The position numbers and the translations under genes were made by a program. Shown in pieces: positions 1 through 7,817 of a stretch of DNA of 44,974 bases (position 1 is its first letter; every line of letters begins with the position of its first letter). The notes under the pieces were generated by a model that had not been told where the DNA came from, made no database searches, and worked only from the letters and a program-made list of their open reading frames with translations. The DNA is from Collinsella sp. GTDB taxonomy: Bacteria > Actinomycetota > Coriobacteriia > Coriobacteriales > Coriobacteriaceae. The stretch is from assembly GCA_019414645.1 (NCBI GenBank), contig DXLP01000006.1, forward strand, positions 32,244 to 77,217, written 5' to 3'.

Positions 1-72
1 CGCCGCCAAACGTAGCTACTTCGCTCAGCTTACGCTGTTCCCAAGGGTCAGTGAAACCCTCGAAGCGGATTT
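1..72 (-). repeat. Direct repeat, copy 2, at the start of the second HsdS half
   Basis: Matches 619-690 with one mismatch (A at 56 against T at 674). Both copies encode the conserved block at the head of a TRD. HsdS halves often share such blocks at protein level, but this near-identity at DNA level points to recent recombination or gene conversion between half-genes. Confidence 0.9.
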
Positions 73-715
73 CGGGTTCGGTCTCACCGGGTTTCGGAAA
101 CATCTTGTCGAGCATCGATTTCTTCAACGTGCACAGCTTGTCGTGCTTACGCTGATGAAGGGTGATGAGGGAGTCAAGCTGTGCGAAGTAACGTCCGATT
201 TGCTGTTGCTCGACGCTACTTGGCATGCGCAAAAGCATGTCCTTGATCTTGCCAAAGTCTACACTTTCTACGGTTGTTCCAGTCTTGCCAAACTCAAGCA
301 GCAATTCCTTGTTGCGCGAAATAAAGAACTGAAGTAGCCACCCTCCACAGCACGTGTCTTGGGGCAGAATGACGCGAATATCCTGGTTAACGGTTGAAGG
401 TTTCCGCAGCTCAGCCACCGGAAGAGTATGGCGAAGAATCCCGCTCCTCGTTACCATTACTAAAGATCCGGCGGGATAAAGAGTTAGCTTTTTTGCGCCC
501 TTCTCAGTTATCTGAGTCGTAGTTCTATCAAGGTAGCTAGATTTCACGTCCTGGGACGTAACCCACAGTACGCATCCATCTTCGTAGTTATCGGAATCTG
601 CCATTGACGGAGTATGCCCGCCGCCAAACGTAGCTACTTCGCTCAGCTTACGCTGTTCCCAAGGGTCAGTGAATCCCTCGAAGCGGATTTCCGGGGTATT
701 TTGTTTCTCTGCCAT
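1..715 (-). CDS. hsdS: Type I restriction specificity subunit HsdS (partial, C-terminus off the window)
   Basis: HsdS selects the DNA target of a type I restriction-modification complex through two target-recognition domains (TRDs) separated by helical spacers. The reading frame starts at ATG 715-713 (MAEKQNTPEIRFEGF), 1 base after the hsdM stop. The hsdM end (GGCGGTGAG) serves as ribosome binding site, so the two are probably translationally coupled. The first TRD is followed by a conserved spacer helix (QQQIGRYFAQLDSLITLHQRK), then the second half begins with the same EIRFEGFTDPWEQRKLSEV stretch as the first. The gene runs off the left edge inside TRD2. An hsdR gene is not visible and may lie further left. 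The family assignment is secure. The actual recognition sequence cannot be read from sequence. Confidence 0.93.
   Translation of the reverse strand, partial: MAEKQNTPEIRFEGFTDPWEQRKLSEVATFGGGHTPSMADSDNYEDGCVLWVTSQDVKSSYLDRTTTQITEKGAKKLTLYPAGSLVMVTRSGILRHTLPVAELRKPSTVNQDIRVILPQDTCCGGWLLQFFISRNKELLLEFGKTGTTVESVDFGKIKDMLLRMPSSVEQQQIGRYFAQLDSLITLHQRKHDKLCTLKKSMLDKMFPKPGETEPEIRFEGFTDPWEQRKLSEVATFGG
619..690 (-). repeat. Direct repeat, copy 1, at the start of the first HsdS half
   Basis: This is the partner of the copy at 1-72, 618 bases apart and in the same orientation and frame. Homologous recombination between the copies would delete or swap TRD1 without breaking the frame, because the distance is a multiple of three. 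Confidence 0.9.
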
Positions 716-716
716 G

Positions 717-3278
717 CTACTCACCGCCCAACAGCTTTCGCAGCTCGGCAATGCCCGCCATGTCGTACTCGTTGCCCATAAGCTGCCCCAACATGTCTGC
801 CAGCTGGCTTTCTGCATCATCTATCTGGTTGCACACGTCCGAGTAAGTTGTCGCGTATTTGGCGTTGAGCGCAGCTACCTTCGCGATGAAGTCGCTCACA
901 ACGGTTTCGGGAAGGGCCAGAAGCTCGGCCTGCAACGGCTCTATCCACTTGGCGGCCAGCAGATCGTCGCACTGGTCGTTGGTCAGGCCCTCGATGACCT
1001 CCTTGGTCGTCTCCTCAAGGGCTACTCTCGCTTCCTTATTCGCCTTCTTGAGGCTTTTCTCCTCATCGAGCAGCGCCTGCGCACGAACCAGACCTTGCTC
1101 GAAATCGTTTTCAGGGTGCTTTCCGATAGCCTTCACAGCCTTCTTGAGCTCAGCTGCCACAAACGAACCTTCGTCGCTGACAGCAGCAGAGGATCCCTTG
1201 TCCTCCTCGTCGAAGCTCTCGAGAATCCCATCTACTTCCTGTGATATCTCGCCAAGGCGGGCATCACGGGAAGCAATCTTCTTGACGTCGTCGGCAAGCA
1301 GGTGCTCTTGAACAAGCTCAAACGGCAGGATGCGGCCAGCCCAGCCGTCCTGCACCTCGACGTCTTTACCGTTCTTCTTCTTGACAACCATATTCGGGTC
1401 CACCTTGCGCACAGCGCCTTTCCCCTCGGTCTGGATGACCTCCAGGTCGCCGGAAATTCCCACCCAGGCATCGTCGAGCGCCTGGTAGGCGTCGTAGCCG
1501 TCGATCAGGGCTGAACCCGCCAGCGCATCTTTCAAAAGCGCCGCGATGGCCTCTTCCTCCGCCACGGTATCGACTTCATCGGCAGCGTCCACCAAACGGC
1601 TTCGCAGCGTGGCCGGTAAATGGCTTGTCGCATCACGATAGCCGCCCAAGAAGGCGCGGACGTCGGCATTTTCCTTCGCTACTTGCGCAACGTCGTCGGT
1701 CGCGGGCGCAAGACACGAACCGTCGGCGTTGCGGTAGAGTTGCCCTTTGAGGCTCGGCCATACTTTCCAGTAGCGTTCGAGCGCGTCGACCTCGGCCTTC
1801 GGCACGCCGCCGAACATGGTGGCGTACACGTCCCAGCTTTCGGCGGCCGCGCTCGAGTCCACGTAGCGCGGGATGTTGAGGTTATAGTCGTTGGCACGGA
1901 TCTCGTCGATGGGAACCAGGCGGCTGAACTTGTCGACGGTCGCGTTCGTTGTCACGGCGTCAACTATGCGCTTGATGTCACTTGCCCGCAGCTTGTTGTT
2001 CTTGCCCTCTTTCACGAAATGCTTGGAGGCGTCCACCACCAATACGTCGCTCGTCTCGCGCTGCTTGCGCAGCACCATGATGATGGTGGGGATGCCCGTG
2101 CCGAAGAAGATATTGGCAGGAAGCCCGATGATTGCCTGAATATGGCGGTTCTCCACCAGGTTCTTGCGAATGGCGCCCTCCTCGCCGCCGCGGAACAACA
2201 CGCCGTGGGGCAGAACGATGCACATGATGCCGTCGGGGCGCAAGTGGTACAAATCATGCAAAAGGAAGGCGTAATCAGCTTTGGATTTAGGAGCAACGCC
2301 GAATTTGAAGCGAGGGTCGAGCTCCTTATCTTCCGAATCCCAGTTCTGGGAGTACGGCGGGTTCGACACCACGGCATCGACGAAGAGCGGATCATAGGTC
2401 TCATCCTTGTTCTCGACGGTGTCGAACCAGGGCCAGTCGTCTTCGAGCGTATCGCCATTGCGCGCCACTATGTTGTCGGGAAGAATTCCACGCATGACCA
2501 GATTCATACGCGTGAGGTTGTACGTGTTCTCCTTAAGCTCCTGCGCATAATACTTGATGGAGTCCGGGTCGCCGTTGCGTCGTGCCACGGCTTTGCCGAT
2601 ATTGATAAGCAGCGAGCCCGATCCGCTCGTGGGATCGTAGATGGTGATGTTCTCGCGTCCGGCCAGGTGCCACGAGACTATCTCGCTCATGAGCATGGAG
2701 ACTTCGTGCGGCGTATAGAACTCGCCTGCTTTCTTACCGGCGTTGGCGGCGAAGTTGCTGATCAAGTACTCGTAGATGAAGCCAAGCACGTCGTAGTCCT
2801 GGCGACCGTCCATCGGGATGTCCTTGATGAGGTAGATGAGATCGCGAGCGGCCTTGGACTGGCTCCGTGCGTCGGTGCCGAGCTTGGAGAGACCGGTCTG
2901 CAGCGTGTCGAAGATGCCGTCGAAGACGCGCTTGCGGGCAGGGTCGATGTTGCGGCTAAAAGCAGAGAGAGCGTCGCGAACGTTCGAAATCTCGAAGTCG
3001 CCGCCCTTGGCGACCCAGGTGGAGAAGAGGTTCTCGTAGGCGATAAAGTAGCCGCACTCGCCCTTGACGAACTCGACCGTTTCCTCATCGTCTTCCACGA
3101 GGCTCGGCAAATCCTCCTCGGCGAAATCACGTGCCTTCAGGCGAGCGACTTCAGTCTCGGAGAGGAACTTGTAGAAGATGAATCCCAGAATGTAGTCCTT
3201 GTACTCGTTAGCCTCGATCTTGGATCGCATCTTGTTGGCGGACTCCCATATCTTGGAGGCCAGCTGCTGCTTGTTCAT
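717..3278 (-). CDS. hsdM: Type I restriction-modification methyltransferase subunit HsdM
   Basis: This is the N6-adenine methyltransferase and assembly subunit of the type I complex. The 853-residue product begins with the helical HsdM N-terminal domain (LASKIWESANKMRSK). It then carries the SAM-binding motif (DPTSGSGSLLINIG, about residue 215) and the catalytic NPPY motif (VVSNPPYSQNW, about residue 308). The family is usually about 500-550 residues; this one has a long C-terminal extension rich in charged helices and likely coiled coils, which could mediate HsdS/HsdR contacts. The ATG at 3278 directly abuts the stop of the upstream GIY-YIG gene (3279-3281), and hsdS follows after 1 base, so the genes form a tight operon reading leftward. 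Confidence 0.96.
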   Translation of the reverse strand: MNKQQLASKIWESANKMRSKIEANEYKDYILGFIFYKFLSETEVARLKARDFAEEDLPSLVEDDEETVEFVKGECGYFIAYENLFSTWVAKGGDFEISNVRDALSAFSRNIDPARKRVFDGIFDTLQTGLSKLGTDARSQSKAARDLIYLIKDIPMDGRQDYDVLGFIYEYLISNFAANAGKKAGEFYTPHEVSMLMSEIVSWHLAGRENITIYDPTSGSGSLLINIGKAVARRNGDPDSIKYYAQELKENTYNLTRMNLVMRGILPDNIVARNGDTLEDDWPWFDTVENKDETYDPLFVDAVVSNPPYSQNWDSEDKELDPRFKFGVAPKSKADYAFLLHDLYHLRPDGIMCIVLPHGVLFRGGEEGAIRKNLVENRHIQAIIGLPANIFFGTGIPTIIMVLRKQRETSDVLVVDASKHFVKEGKNNKLRASDIKRIVDAVTTNATVDKFSRLVPIDEIRANDYNLNIPRYVDSSAAAESWDVYATMFGGVPKAEVDALERYWKVWPSLKGQLYRNADGSCLAPATDDVAQVAKENADVRAFLGGYRDATSHLPATLRSRLVDAADEVDTVAEEEAIAALLKDALAGSALIDGYDAYQALDDAWVGISGDLEVIQTEGKGAVRKVDPNMVVKKKNGKDVEVQDGWAGRILPFELVQEHLLADDVKKIASRDARLGEISQEVDGILESFDEEDKGSSAAVSDEGSFVAAELKKAVKAIGKHPENDFEQGLVRAQALLDEEKSLKKANKEARVALEETTKEVIEGLTNDQCDDLLAAKWIEPLQAELLALPETVVSDFIAKVAALNAKYATTYSDVCNQIDDAESQLADMLGQLMGNEYDMAGIAELRKLLGGE

Positions 3279-4118
3279 CTAGTTTTCCTCGCTTCTATAG
3301 ACTTGGTTGAGCGTTTCTCCGTCGTCGCTTGCCCATTCGGTCCAGCCGTTCTGGCTGCCGCCGAGCACGAACACCGCCGCGGCGCTGGGCGTCGGGAACT
3401 CGAGATCTTCGTCGAGCTCTGCGATACCGCCCGAATCGCCGAAGATCTCCCTGCGCGCGGCCGCGACGGCCGCGTTTTTCAGCACAGGTCTCGAGAGGTT
3501 CACTTTCGAGCCAGCGAGCACGGTGAAGTGCCCGGTGGCCTTGTCGTAGCGCCCCGCCCCGCGTATGCCGTTCTTCTTCGTGTGGAAGACCGCCGGCGCA
3601 CCCGCCGGACCCTGGTCGACTCTGTCGAGGTCGTACCCCAGAGCTGCCATCCTGAAGAGGATCCTATCGTGCAGGCGCTCGACGGCCTCTTCCTTGTACG
3701 GGTCGACGTAGGGTTTGGGCGTCGCCGAGTTGTCGGTCTCGTACGAGCCGTGGGTACGCACGTAGTCGATGGCCTTCGCCTCTAGGACGTCCAGTGCGTC
3801 CTTGCTGATGTTCTGGTCGTCATCGAGGAACATAACGGCCTTGTTCCAGAACTCCTTCTTCGCCTTGTGTGCGTCGAGCCGGGCGATGCCCTGAGTCGTC
3901 TGCCCAGCGTAGACGCGGCTCACGTTGCCGTGGTCCTCGTCGAGCAGGTAGTAGACGCCGCGCTGCGGGATGTTCGGCAGCGACTTCGCCTCGGCGAGGT
4001 CTTCCCTCGGAACGACGACGGTCACAAGCGACTCGCCGTCGATGCGGCAGATGCGGATGCGGTCCGGCTTCGCGTCTATGAGCTGGACGGTGAGAGTCTT
4101 GACCCGGATCATGCTCAC
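3279..4118 (-). CDS. GIY-YIG-type protein with C-terminal DUF4357 domain
   Basis: The 279-residue product has a GIY-YIG-like core near residues 50-130. GVYYLLDEDHGNVSRVYAGQ supplies the two GIY/YIG-like strands, then come an Arg (IARLDAHK) and the acidic helix (DALDVLEAKAIDYVR). The C-terminus (AVFVLGGSQNGWTEWASDDG) matches the DUF4357 type often fused to this nuclease domain. The family is a presumed DNA endonuclease; its substrate is unknown. The start overlaps the preceding RHH gene by an ATGA and the stop touches the hsdM start. It is therefore co-expressed with the restriction-modification genes and is probably an accessory nuclease or control component, which is an inference. Such genes are frequent next to type I systems. 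Confidence 0.82.
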   Translation of the reverse strand: MSMIRVKTLTVQLIDAKPDRIRICRIDGESLVTVVVPREDLAEAKSLPNIPQRGVYYLLDEDHGNVSRVYAGQTTQGIARLDAHKAKKEFWNKAVMFLDDDQNISKDALDVLEAKAIDYVRTHGSYETDNSATPKPYVDPYKEEAVERLHDRILFRMAALGYDLDRVDQGPAGAPAVFHTKKNGIRGAGRYDKATGHFTVLAGSKVNLSRPVLKNAAVAAARREIFGDSGGIAELDEDLEFPTPSAAAVFVLGGSQNGWTEWASDDGETLNQVYRSEEN

Positions 4119-4327
4119 GCCCCCTTCTTCGCGAGCTCTTCGATCATGCAGGTGCGCACGAAAGCAGAGAAGCTCATGCCCCGCAGGGCCGCCTCCTCTT
4201 TCGCCGCGTCGCGCAGGGTGTCGGGGATGCGCAGGGTCACGGAGACCTGGTCGCCGTCCACCAGGAAGCTTCTGATCTCGGTCTCGTCGGGATTGCTCTT
4301 GATGAGCTCCTTGTAGCTGTCAGGCAT
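4115..4327 (-). CDS. Ribbon-helix-helix-like small DNA-binding protein
   Basis: The 70-residue product carries a short beta stretch (QVSVTLRIPDTLRD) followed by two helices (AAKEEAALRGMSFSAFVRTCMIEEL). This is the layout of Arc/MetJ-type RHH repressors and antitoxins. ATG 4327 was chosen over an ATG four codons earlier because GGGAGC lies just upstream of it. The gene overlaps the GIY-YIG gene by 4 bases and heads the restriction-modification operon, so it probably autoregulates it. The imperfect inverted sequence between the start codon and the -10 box (TGCAA...TTGCA around 4350-4371) is a possible operator. Confidence 0.7.
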   Translation of the reverse strand: MPDSYKELIKSNPDETEIRSFLVDGDQVSVTLRIPDTLRDAAKEEAALRGMSFSAFVRTCMIEELAKKGA

Positions 4328-4371
4328 CTGCGCTCCCATCGCTCGAAATGCAATACAAATGCGTTTGCAAC

Positions 4372-4377
4372 ATTATA
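4372..4377 (-). promoter_or_regulatory. Putative -10 box of the RHH/GIY-YIG/hsdMS operon
   Basis: The minus strand reads TATAAT, a perfect -10 consensus, about 45 bases before the RHH start in a locally AT-rich stretch of otherwise GC-rich DNA. No good -35 hexamer is seen 16-18 bases upstream (TGCCGC), so a regulator or extended contacts may be needed. Confidence 0.6.
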
Positions 4378-4540
4378 ACGCGACGGCACGCGGCGGCACT
4401 GGGAATGCGAGGACAGCCGATGCCCAGGCTTTATATGAGCGCGGACGGCGAAGGACGCCCTGATTGGGCTTGGATGGCCGCTTTCGTTTGGGTCCTCATC
4501 TCTCGTTATCGCGAGGTTCGGCGTTTGCCCGCTCCTCGGC

Positions 4541-4771
4541 TTAGAGAACCTCGTTCTGAGCCTCCAAGATTCGCGCAGCGTCACCGATGCGCTCGGCGCA
4601 CCTCTTGCTTATCGACCTCAGGGCCAGAATCCCCTCGACGTCGAGCGGGTCCAGCTGGTCGGCGTGCGCCAGGGACTCGAGCAGCTGGTCCAGGCCCCTC
4701 GCCAGCCTCCCGGCTTCCGCCACCGCGTCGAGCAGTTCGAGGCGCTCCACCTTCTCTTCGTAGCCCAACAT
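4541..4771 (-). CDS. Small helical protein of unknown function, 76 aa
   Basis: The product starts MLGYEEKVERLELLDAVAEA and appears all-helical, with leucine/alanine heptad character and no recognised domain. The start at 4771 is supported by a strong ribosome binding site (AAGGAGG) 8 bases upstream. It reads leftward, away from the YraN-like/parAB genes, with a 546-base intergenic region between the divergent starts. It might be an element-maintenance or regulatory protein, but nothing in the sequence proves a function. Confidence 0.72.
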   Translation of the reverse strand: MLGYEEKVERLELLDAVAEAGRLARGLDQLLESLAHADQLDPLDVEGILALRSISKRCAERIGDAARILEAQNEVL

Positions 4772-5317
4772 CTGCTTGCCTCCTTCTCTCAACGGACGTG
4801 TCGCGCAGCACCGTAGCCGTTCCGCGCAACGAAAAGCCTCACCGCCAGCGATCTCGTGCGCACATCGGCCGCAAGCGGCACGGGAAAGCCGTCCGTGCCG
4901 ACTCATGCCGCGGCGCCGCGGCTCGGGAACCCGCCTCCGTCCCCGCCGCAACGTCGTCGCCAATCCCCGCCGGAGCCCAGCAACCGCCGACGGGTCGCAT
5001 CCCTTGCCCGGAGGGTCTCGGCGCCCACGCCGGATTCCATGCCGCACGCCTCCGCCCCTTTGATCCGAAACCCGCCCCGGCGCTCCTTGGACGCGCAGGG
5101 TCGCACGCCGGCGGGCGGCCAGCAAGGGCCGCGACACTTTTTCGAGTTCTTCGCCCCATGCGCTCCGCGCGCGAACAACGCGAAAAACTGCCGTCGGGAG
5201 ATTTCTATATCCACGCCCGACTTCTCTTCCTCCCTTGCAGGCACGCCCGCGCTGCATGCGACTCACGCGGCGCAAGGCACGCCACAGGGGCGGGCCTCAG
5301 AGTCTAAGGAGCAAGAC
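4772..5317. other. Long divergent intergenic region with palindromes, no convincing gene
   Basis: This stretch lies between a leftward and a rightward gene. It holds a perfect 16-bp palindrome (GCCGCGGCGCCGCGGC near 4908-4923) and an 8-bp stem (CGGCACGG/CCGTGCCG near 4873-4897). Near 5190-5225 is GTCGGG...CCCGAC around an AT-rich CTATAT that could be a -10 box for the rightward gene. It could contain operators or an origin-like region. No protein with codon support is seen. Confidence 0.45.
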
Positions 5318-5689
5318 ATGAACGACATGAAGGAAAAGGCGATGGGCGCGGTCAAGGCCTTCCTCGAGCGCAAGGGCTACGAGATCGTCGACGAGGCCTG
5401 GCAGGGCCCCGAGGGCATCGGCGGGATCGACCTCGTGGCGGTGGACGAGGACGGGACCCTGGTGTTCGTCGACGCCACGGTCCGGATCGGGACGGACGGC
5501 TTCCCCGAGGCCCACAGGGCGCGCGGGCTGCGCGAGGCGCTGGCGGCGGCGTGGCTCGCCGGCAACGGCGACGACTACGCCGACACCCCGGTCCGCTTCG
5601 ACGAGGTGGCGATGATGGTCGTCAAGGAGAACCGAGCGCTCCTGCGCCACCACGTCAACTGCTTCGGCGAGATGGAGCCGCTCTCCTAG
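5318..5689 (+). CDS. YraN/UPF0102-like nuclease-fold protein, probably catalytically inactive
   Basis: The 123-residue product resembles YraN (Holliday-junction-resolvase-like restriction fold). It has an N-terminal helix (AVKAFLERKGYEIVDEAW), then GGIDLVAVDEDGTLVFVDATVR, where family members read GEIDLIA...LVFVEVKTR. The first Asp is kept, but the Glu-x-Lys of the PD-(D/E)XK motif is replaced by D-A-T, so nuclease activity is doubtful. AAGGAG 8 bases before ATG 5318 decides the start. It sits just upstream of the palindromes and parAB, which suggests a role in DNA binding or maintenance of the element (inference). Confidence 0.72.
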   Translation: MNDMKEKAMGAVKAFLERKGYEIVDEAWQGPEGIGGIDLVAVDEDGTLVFVDATVRIGTDGFPEAHRARGLREALAAAWLAGNGDDYADTPVRFDEVAMMVVKENRALLRHHVNCFGEMEPLS

Positions 5690-5748
5690 GCGGCGCGCCC
5701 GGTCCCGGGCTCCCGGGGCCGGGCTTTCCCCCCCCCGAAACCGTGCCC

Positions 5749-5830
5749 GTGTACCACGAAAGCGTACATATCCGTACGTTTTCGTGGTACACTCCGCTTG
5801 TCGGACAAATCCGTACGGTTTTGTCCCGAC
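5749..5830. promoter_or_regulatory. Two tandem palindromes upstream of parA (candidate parS/operator)
   Basis: Palindrome 1 (5749-5792) has 19-base arms, GTGTACCACGAAA... against ...TTTTCGTGGTACAC, with one mismatch and a 6-base centre. Palindrome 2 (5800-5830) reads GTCGGACAAA-T-CCGTACGG-TT-TTGTCCCGAC. Both contain ATCCGTACG followed by TTTT. Their place 70-150 bases before parA is typical for centromere sites or ParA/ParB autoregulatory operators. TACACT at 5787-5792 may be the parA -10 box, which would put the palindromes over the promoter. Confidence 0.7.
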
Positions 5831-5899
5831 GCTCCGAGACTCGGGGCGCGCCGGACCGGATGCGGCGAGGCGCGCCCCACGCTAGAGAGGACGCGACCC

Positions 5900-6664
5900 A
5901 TGCGCACGATAGCCATTTCCAACTACAAGGGCGGCGTCGGCAAGACGACGACCGCCGTGAACCTGGCGGCCATCTTCGCCGCCCGGGGCCTCCGGACCCT
6001 GCTCGTCGACCTCGACCCGCAGGCGTCTGCCACCGACTTCTTCGGCCTCTACGACCGGGCGGCCTCCGGGCGGCGCACCTCGGTCGAGCTGCTCTACGGC
6101 GGCGCGCCCGTGGAGGAGGTCGCCTACGCCGCCGGGGAGGGCCTCGACGTGGTGGCCTCGACCATCGACCTCGTCGACCAGAACGAGATGCTCCTGCGCG
6201 AGCAGCGACTCAAGTTCGCCCTCGACGACGCCTCGGGCTCCTACGACGTCTGCCTCATCGACTGCAGCCCCGTGATGCGCAGGCTCGCCTTCAACGCCTA
6301 CCTCGCCGCGGCGGAGGGCGGCATGGTGGTCATCCCCGTGAAGCTCGACTCCACCGTGATGCGCGGCACGGCGCTCACCGTCGAGGCGACGCGCTCCATC
6401 GCCGACGCGCTGCGCATGCCCACGCCCCGCTGGAAGATACTGCGCACCTGCGTGCCCGGCCGCATGACCAACGCCGAGGCCACGGGCGCGGCCGTGCTCG
6501 ACGGGTTCTTCCCGGGCGAGCAGTTCGAGACGGTCATACACGCGAGCAGCAAGGTCTGCGAGGGCAGCTGGCAGTGGAAGCCGGTTGCCGCCTTCGAGCC
6601 GGGGAGCCGCCCCGCGCGCGACTACGAGGCTCTCGCCGACGAGGTGTCCCGTGAGCTCGCCTAG
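5900..6664 (+). CDS. parA: ParA-family partition ATPase
   Basis: The 254-residue product is a Walker-type ATPase that drives segregation of plasmids and large mobile elements over the nucleoid. Visible motifs are the deviant Walker A (YKGGVGKTTT, residues 9-18), the A' motif (LLVDLDPQASATDFF, about residues 35-49) and Walker B (VCLIDCSP, about residues 117-124). It lacks a large N-terminal HTH domain, so it is the Soj/type Ib-like size class. GAGAGG about 10 bases upstream supports ATG 5900. It overlaps parB by 14 bases. Partition genes on a conjugative element imply that the element exists, at least transiently, as a replicating circle. Confidence 0.95.
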   Translation: MRTIAISNYKGGVGKTTTAVNLAAIFAARGLRTLLVDLDPQASATDFFGLYDRAASGRRTSVELLYGGAPVEEVAYAAGEGLDVVASTIDLVDQNEMLLREQRLKFALDDASGSYDVCLIDCSPVMRRLAFNAYLAAAEGGMVVIPVKLDSTVMRGTALTVEATRSIADALRMPTPRWKILRTCVPGRMTNAEATGAAVLDGFFPGEQFETVIHASSKVCEGSWQWKPVAAFEPGSRPARDYEALADEVSRELA

Positions 6665-7607
6665 CCAGGTGGCCGCGGGCTTCACCATCACGGGGCTGCT
6701 CGACGGCGCGTCGCGCACCCGCGGGCGCTACCCGGTGTCCGAGATAGCTGTGGCCGACATCGCCGACCACCCGGCGAACGCCGCCTACTCCATGGACCCG
6801 GCCGGCATAGCCGAGCTCGCCGAGTCCATACGCGAGGACGGCCTCACCGACCTGCCGCTCGTGCGCAAGGTCGGCGACGGCTCGTGGCAGATGGTCTCCG
6901 GGCACCGGCGCAAGGCAGCCTACGCCCTGCTCGCGGAGGACGACCCCGCCTACGAGAGGATGCCCTGCCGCGTGATAGAGGGCATCGACGACGAGCGGGC
7001 GGTGACGCTGCTCCACGCCGCGAACTACTTCACCCGCGCGCTCACCGTGACCGAGCGCGCCGCCGCGACCGAGGCGCTCAGGGGCGACGCCGTGCGCCTG
7101 CGCTCCGAGGACCCATCGCTTTCCGGCATGCGCGTCGACGACGTGAAGGCCGCCATCATCGAGCGGCAGACGGGCCGCAAGGTCTCCGGCAAGACCATCG
7201 CGCGCGAGGAGAGGCTGGCCCGCCGGATCGCCGAGGACCTCTCGCCCGAGTGGGCCGCCGAGGCCGACCGCGGCAACCTCAGCGCCGAGGCGGTGCGCTC
7301 GCTCGCGGGCATGCCGAAGGAGCGCCAGGCGGAGATGCACGCCGCCATGGAGCCCTGGCGGCGCACCAAGCGGGAGCTCTCCGACTACGTGAGGAGCGAG
7401 GGCAAGACGCAGGCCGGCCCCGACAGGCGCATCGCGAAGGCCGCGAGGCTCGTCGCCGACTTCCTCGAGAGCCCGCCCGAGAGCCCGAGCGCGGCCGACC
7501 TCTCGCTGCTGCGCGAGATGGCGCTCATGACCGCGCCCTACGCGGAGTCGGGCGCAGGAGCCCGGAAGGTTCGAAGAAGGGCCTCGCATTCGAAATCCAG
7601 CAAGTAG
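6651..7607 (+). CDS. parB: ParB/Spo0J-family centromere-binding protein
   Basis: The 318-residue product has the ParB N-terminal nuclease/CTPase-like domain (IADHPANAAYSMD..., then GSWQMVSGHRRKAAYALL, about residues 30-100). A central helical HTH region follows (SGKTIAREERLARRIAEDLSP). ParB loads on parS sites and stimulates ParA. GTG 6651 was chosen because GAGGTG lies just upstream and the overlap with parA implies coupling. The palindromes upstream of parA and the repeated 15-bp motif in the conjugation genes are candidate binding sites (inference). Confidence 0.92.
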   Translation: MSSPSQVAAGFTITGLLDGASRTRGRYPVSEIAVADIADHPANAAYSMDPAGIAELAESIREDGLTDLPLVRKVGDGSWQMVSGHRRKAAYALLAEDDPAYERMPCRVIEGIDDERAVTLLHAANYFTRALTVTERAAATEALRGDAVRLRSEDPSLSGMRVDDVKAAIIERQTGRKVSGKTIAREERLARRIAEDLSPEWAAEADRGNLSAEAVRSLAGMPKERQAEMHAAMEPWRRTKRELSDYVRSEGKTQAGPDRRIAKAARLVADFLESPPESPSAADLSLLREMALMTAPYAESGAGARKVRRRASHSKSSK

Positions 7608-7648
7608 CCTATGGCGTCCGACATCGCGTCGGGCGTCCATAGCACTTG

Positions 7649-7764
7649 GGGACCGGGCGGCCTCGGACCCGTCATGCCGCGGGCCGTTCGGGAGCCCGCT
7701 TTCGCGAGGCCCGGTCCCAGAGGCGGCGCCCGGGCCGGGCCGCCGCCTGCGGGGGATCCCCCGC
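7649..7764. other. Candidate origin of transfer (oriT): nested inverted repeats before mobC
   Basis: The 210-base gap between parB and mobC is full of inverted repeats. A 14-base arm pair GGGACCGGGC-CTCG (7649-7666 with a 3-base insertion, against 7705-7718) encloses GCGGGC/GCCCGC. Next come an 8-base stem AGGCGGCG/CGCCGCCT (7721-7748) and a perfect palindrome GCGGGGGATCCCCCGC (7749-7764). Position directly upstream of a MobC/relaxase pair is where oriT normally lies. The nic site itself cannot be identified from sequence alone. Confidence 0.5.
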
Positions 7765-7817
7765 GCCCCTAGAGAGACGCGCCCGCCGCGCGGCGGGCCC
7801 GAGGAAAGGAATCCGCA

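Noticed and set aside
1620..3785. A 721-codon plus-strand frame across hsdM
   Set aside because: It is a shadow of hsdM and the GIY-YIG gene; no domain and no start signal.
5749..5792. Palindrome as an intrinsic terminator of the YraN-like gene
   Set aside because: The arms are AT-balanced, with no U-run after the stem; position and repetition fit a protein-binding site better.
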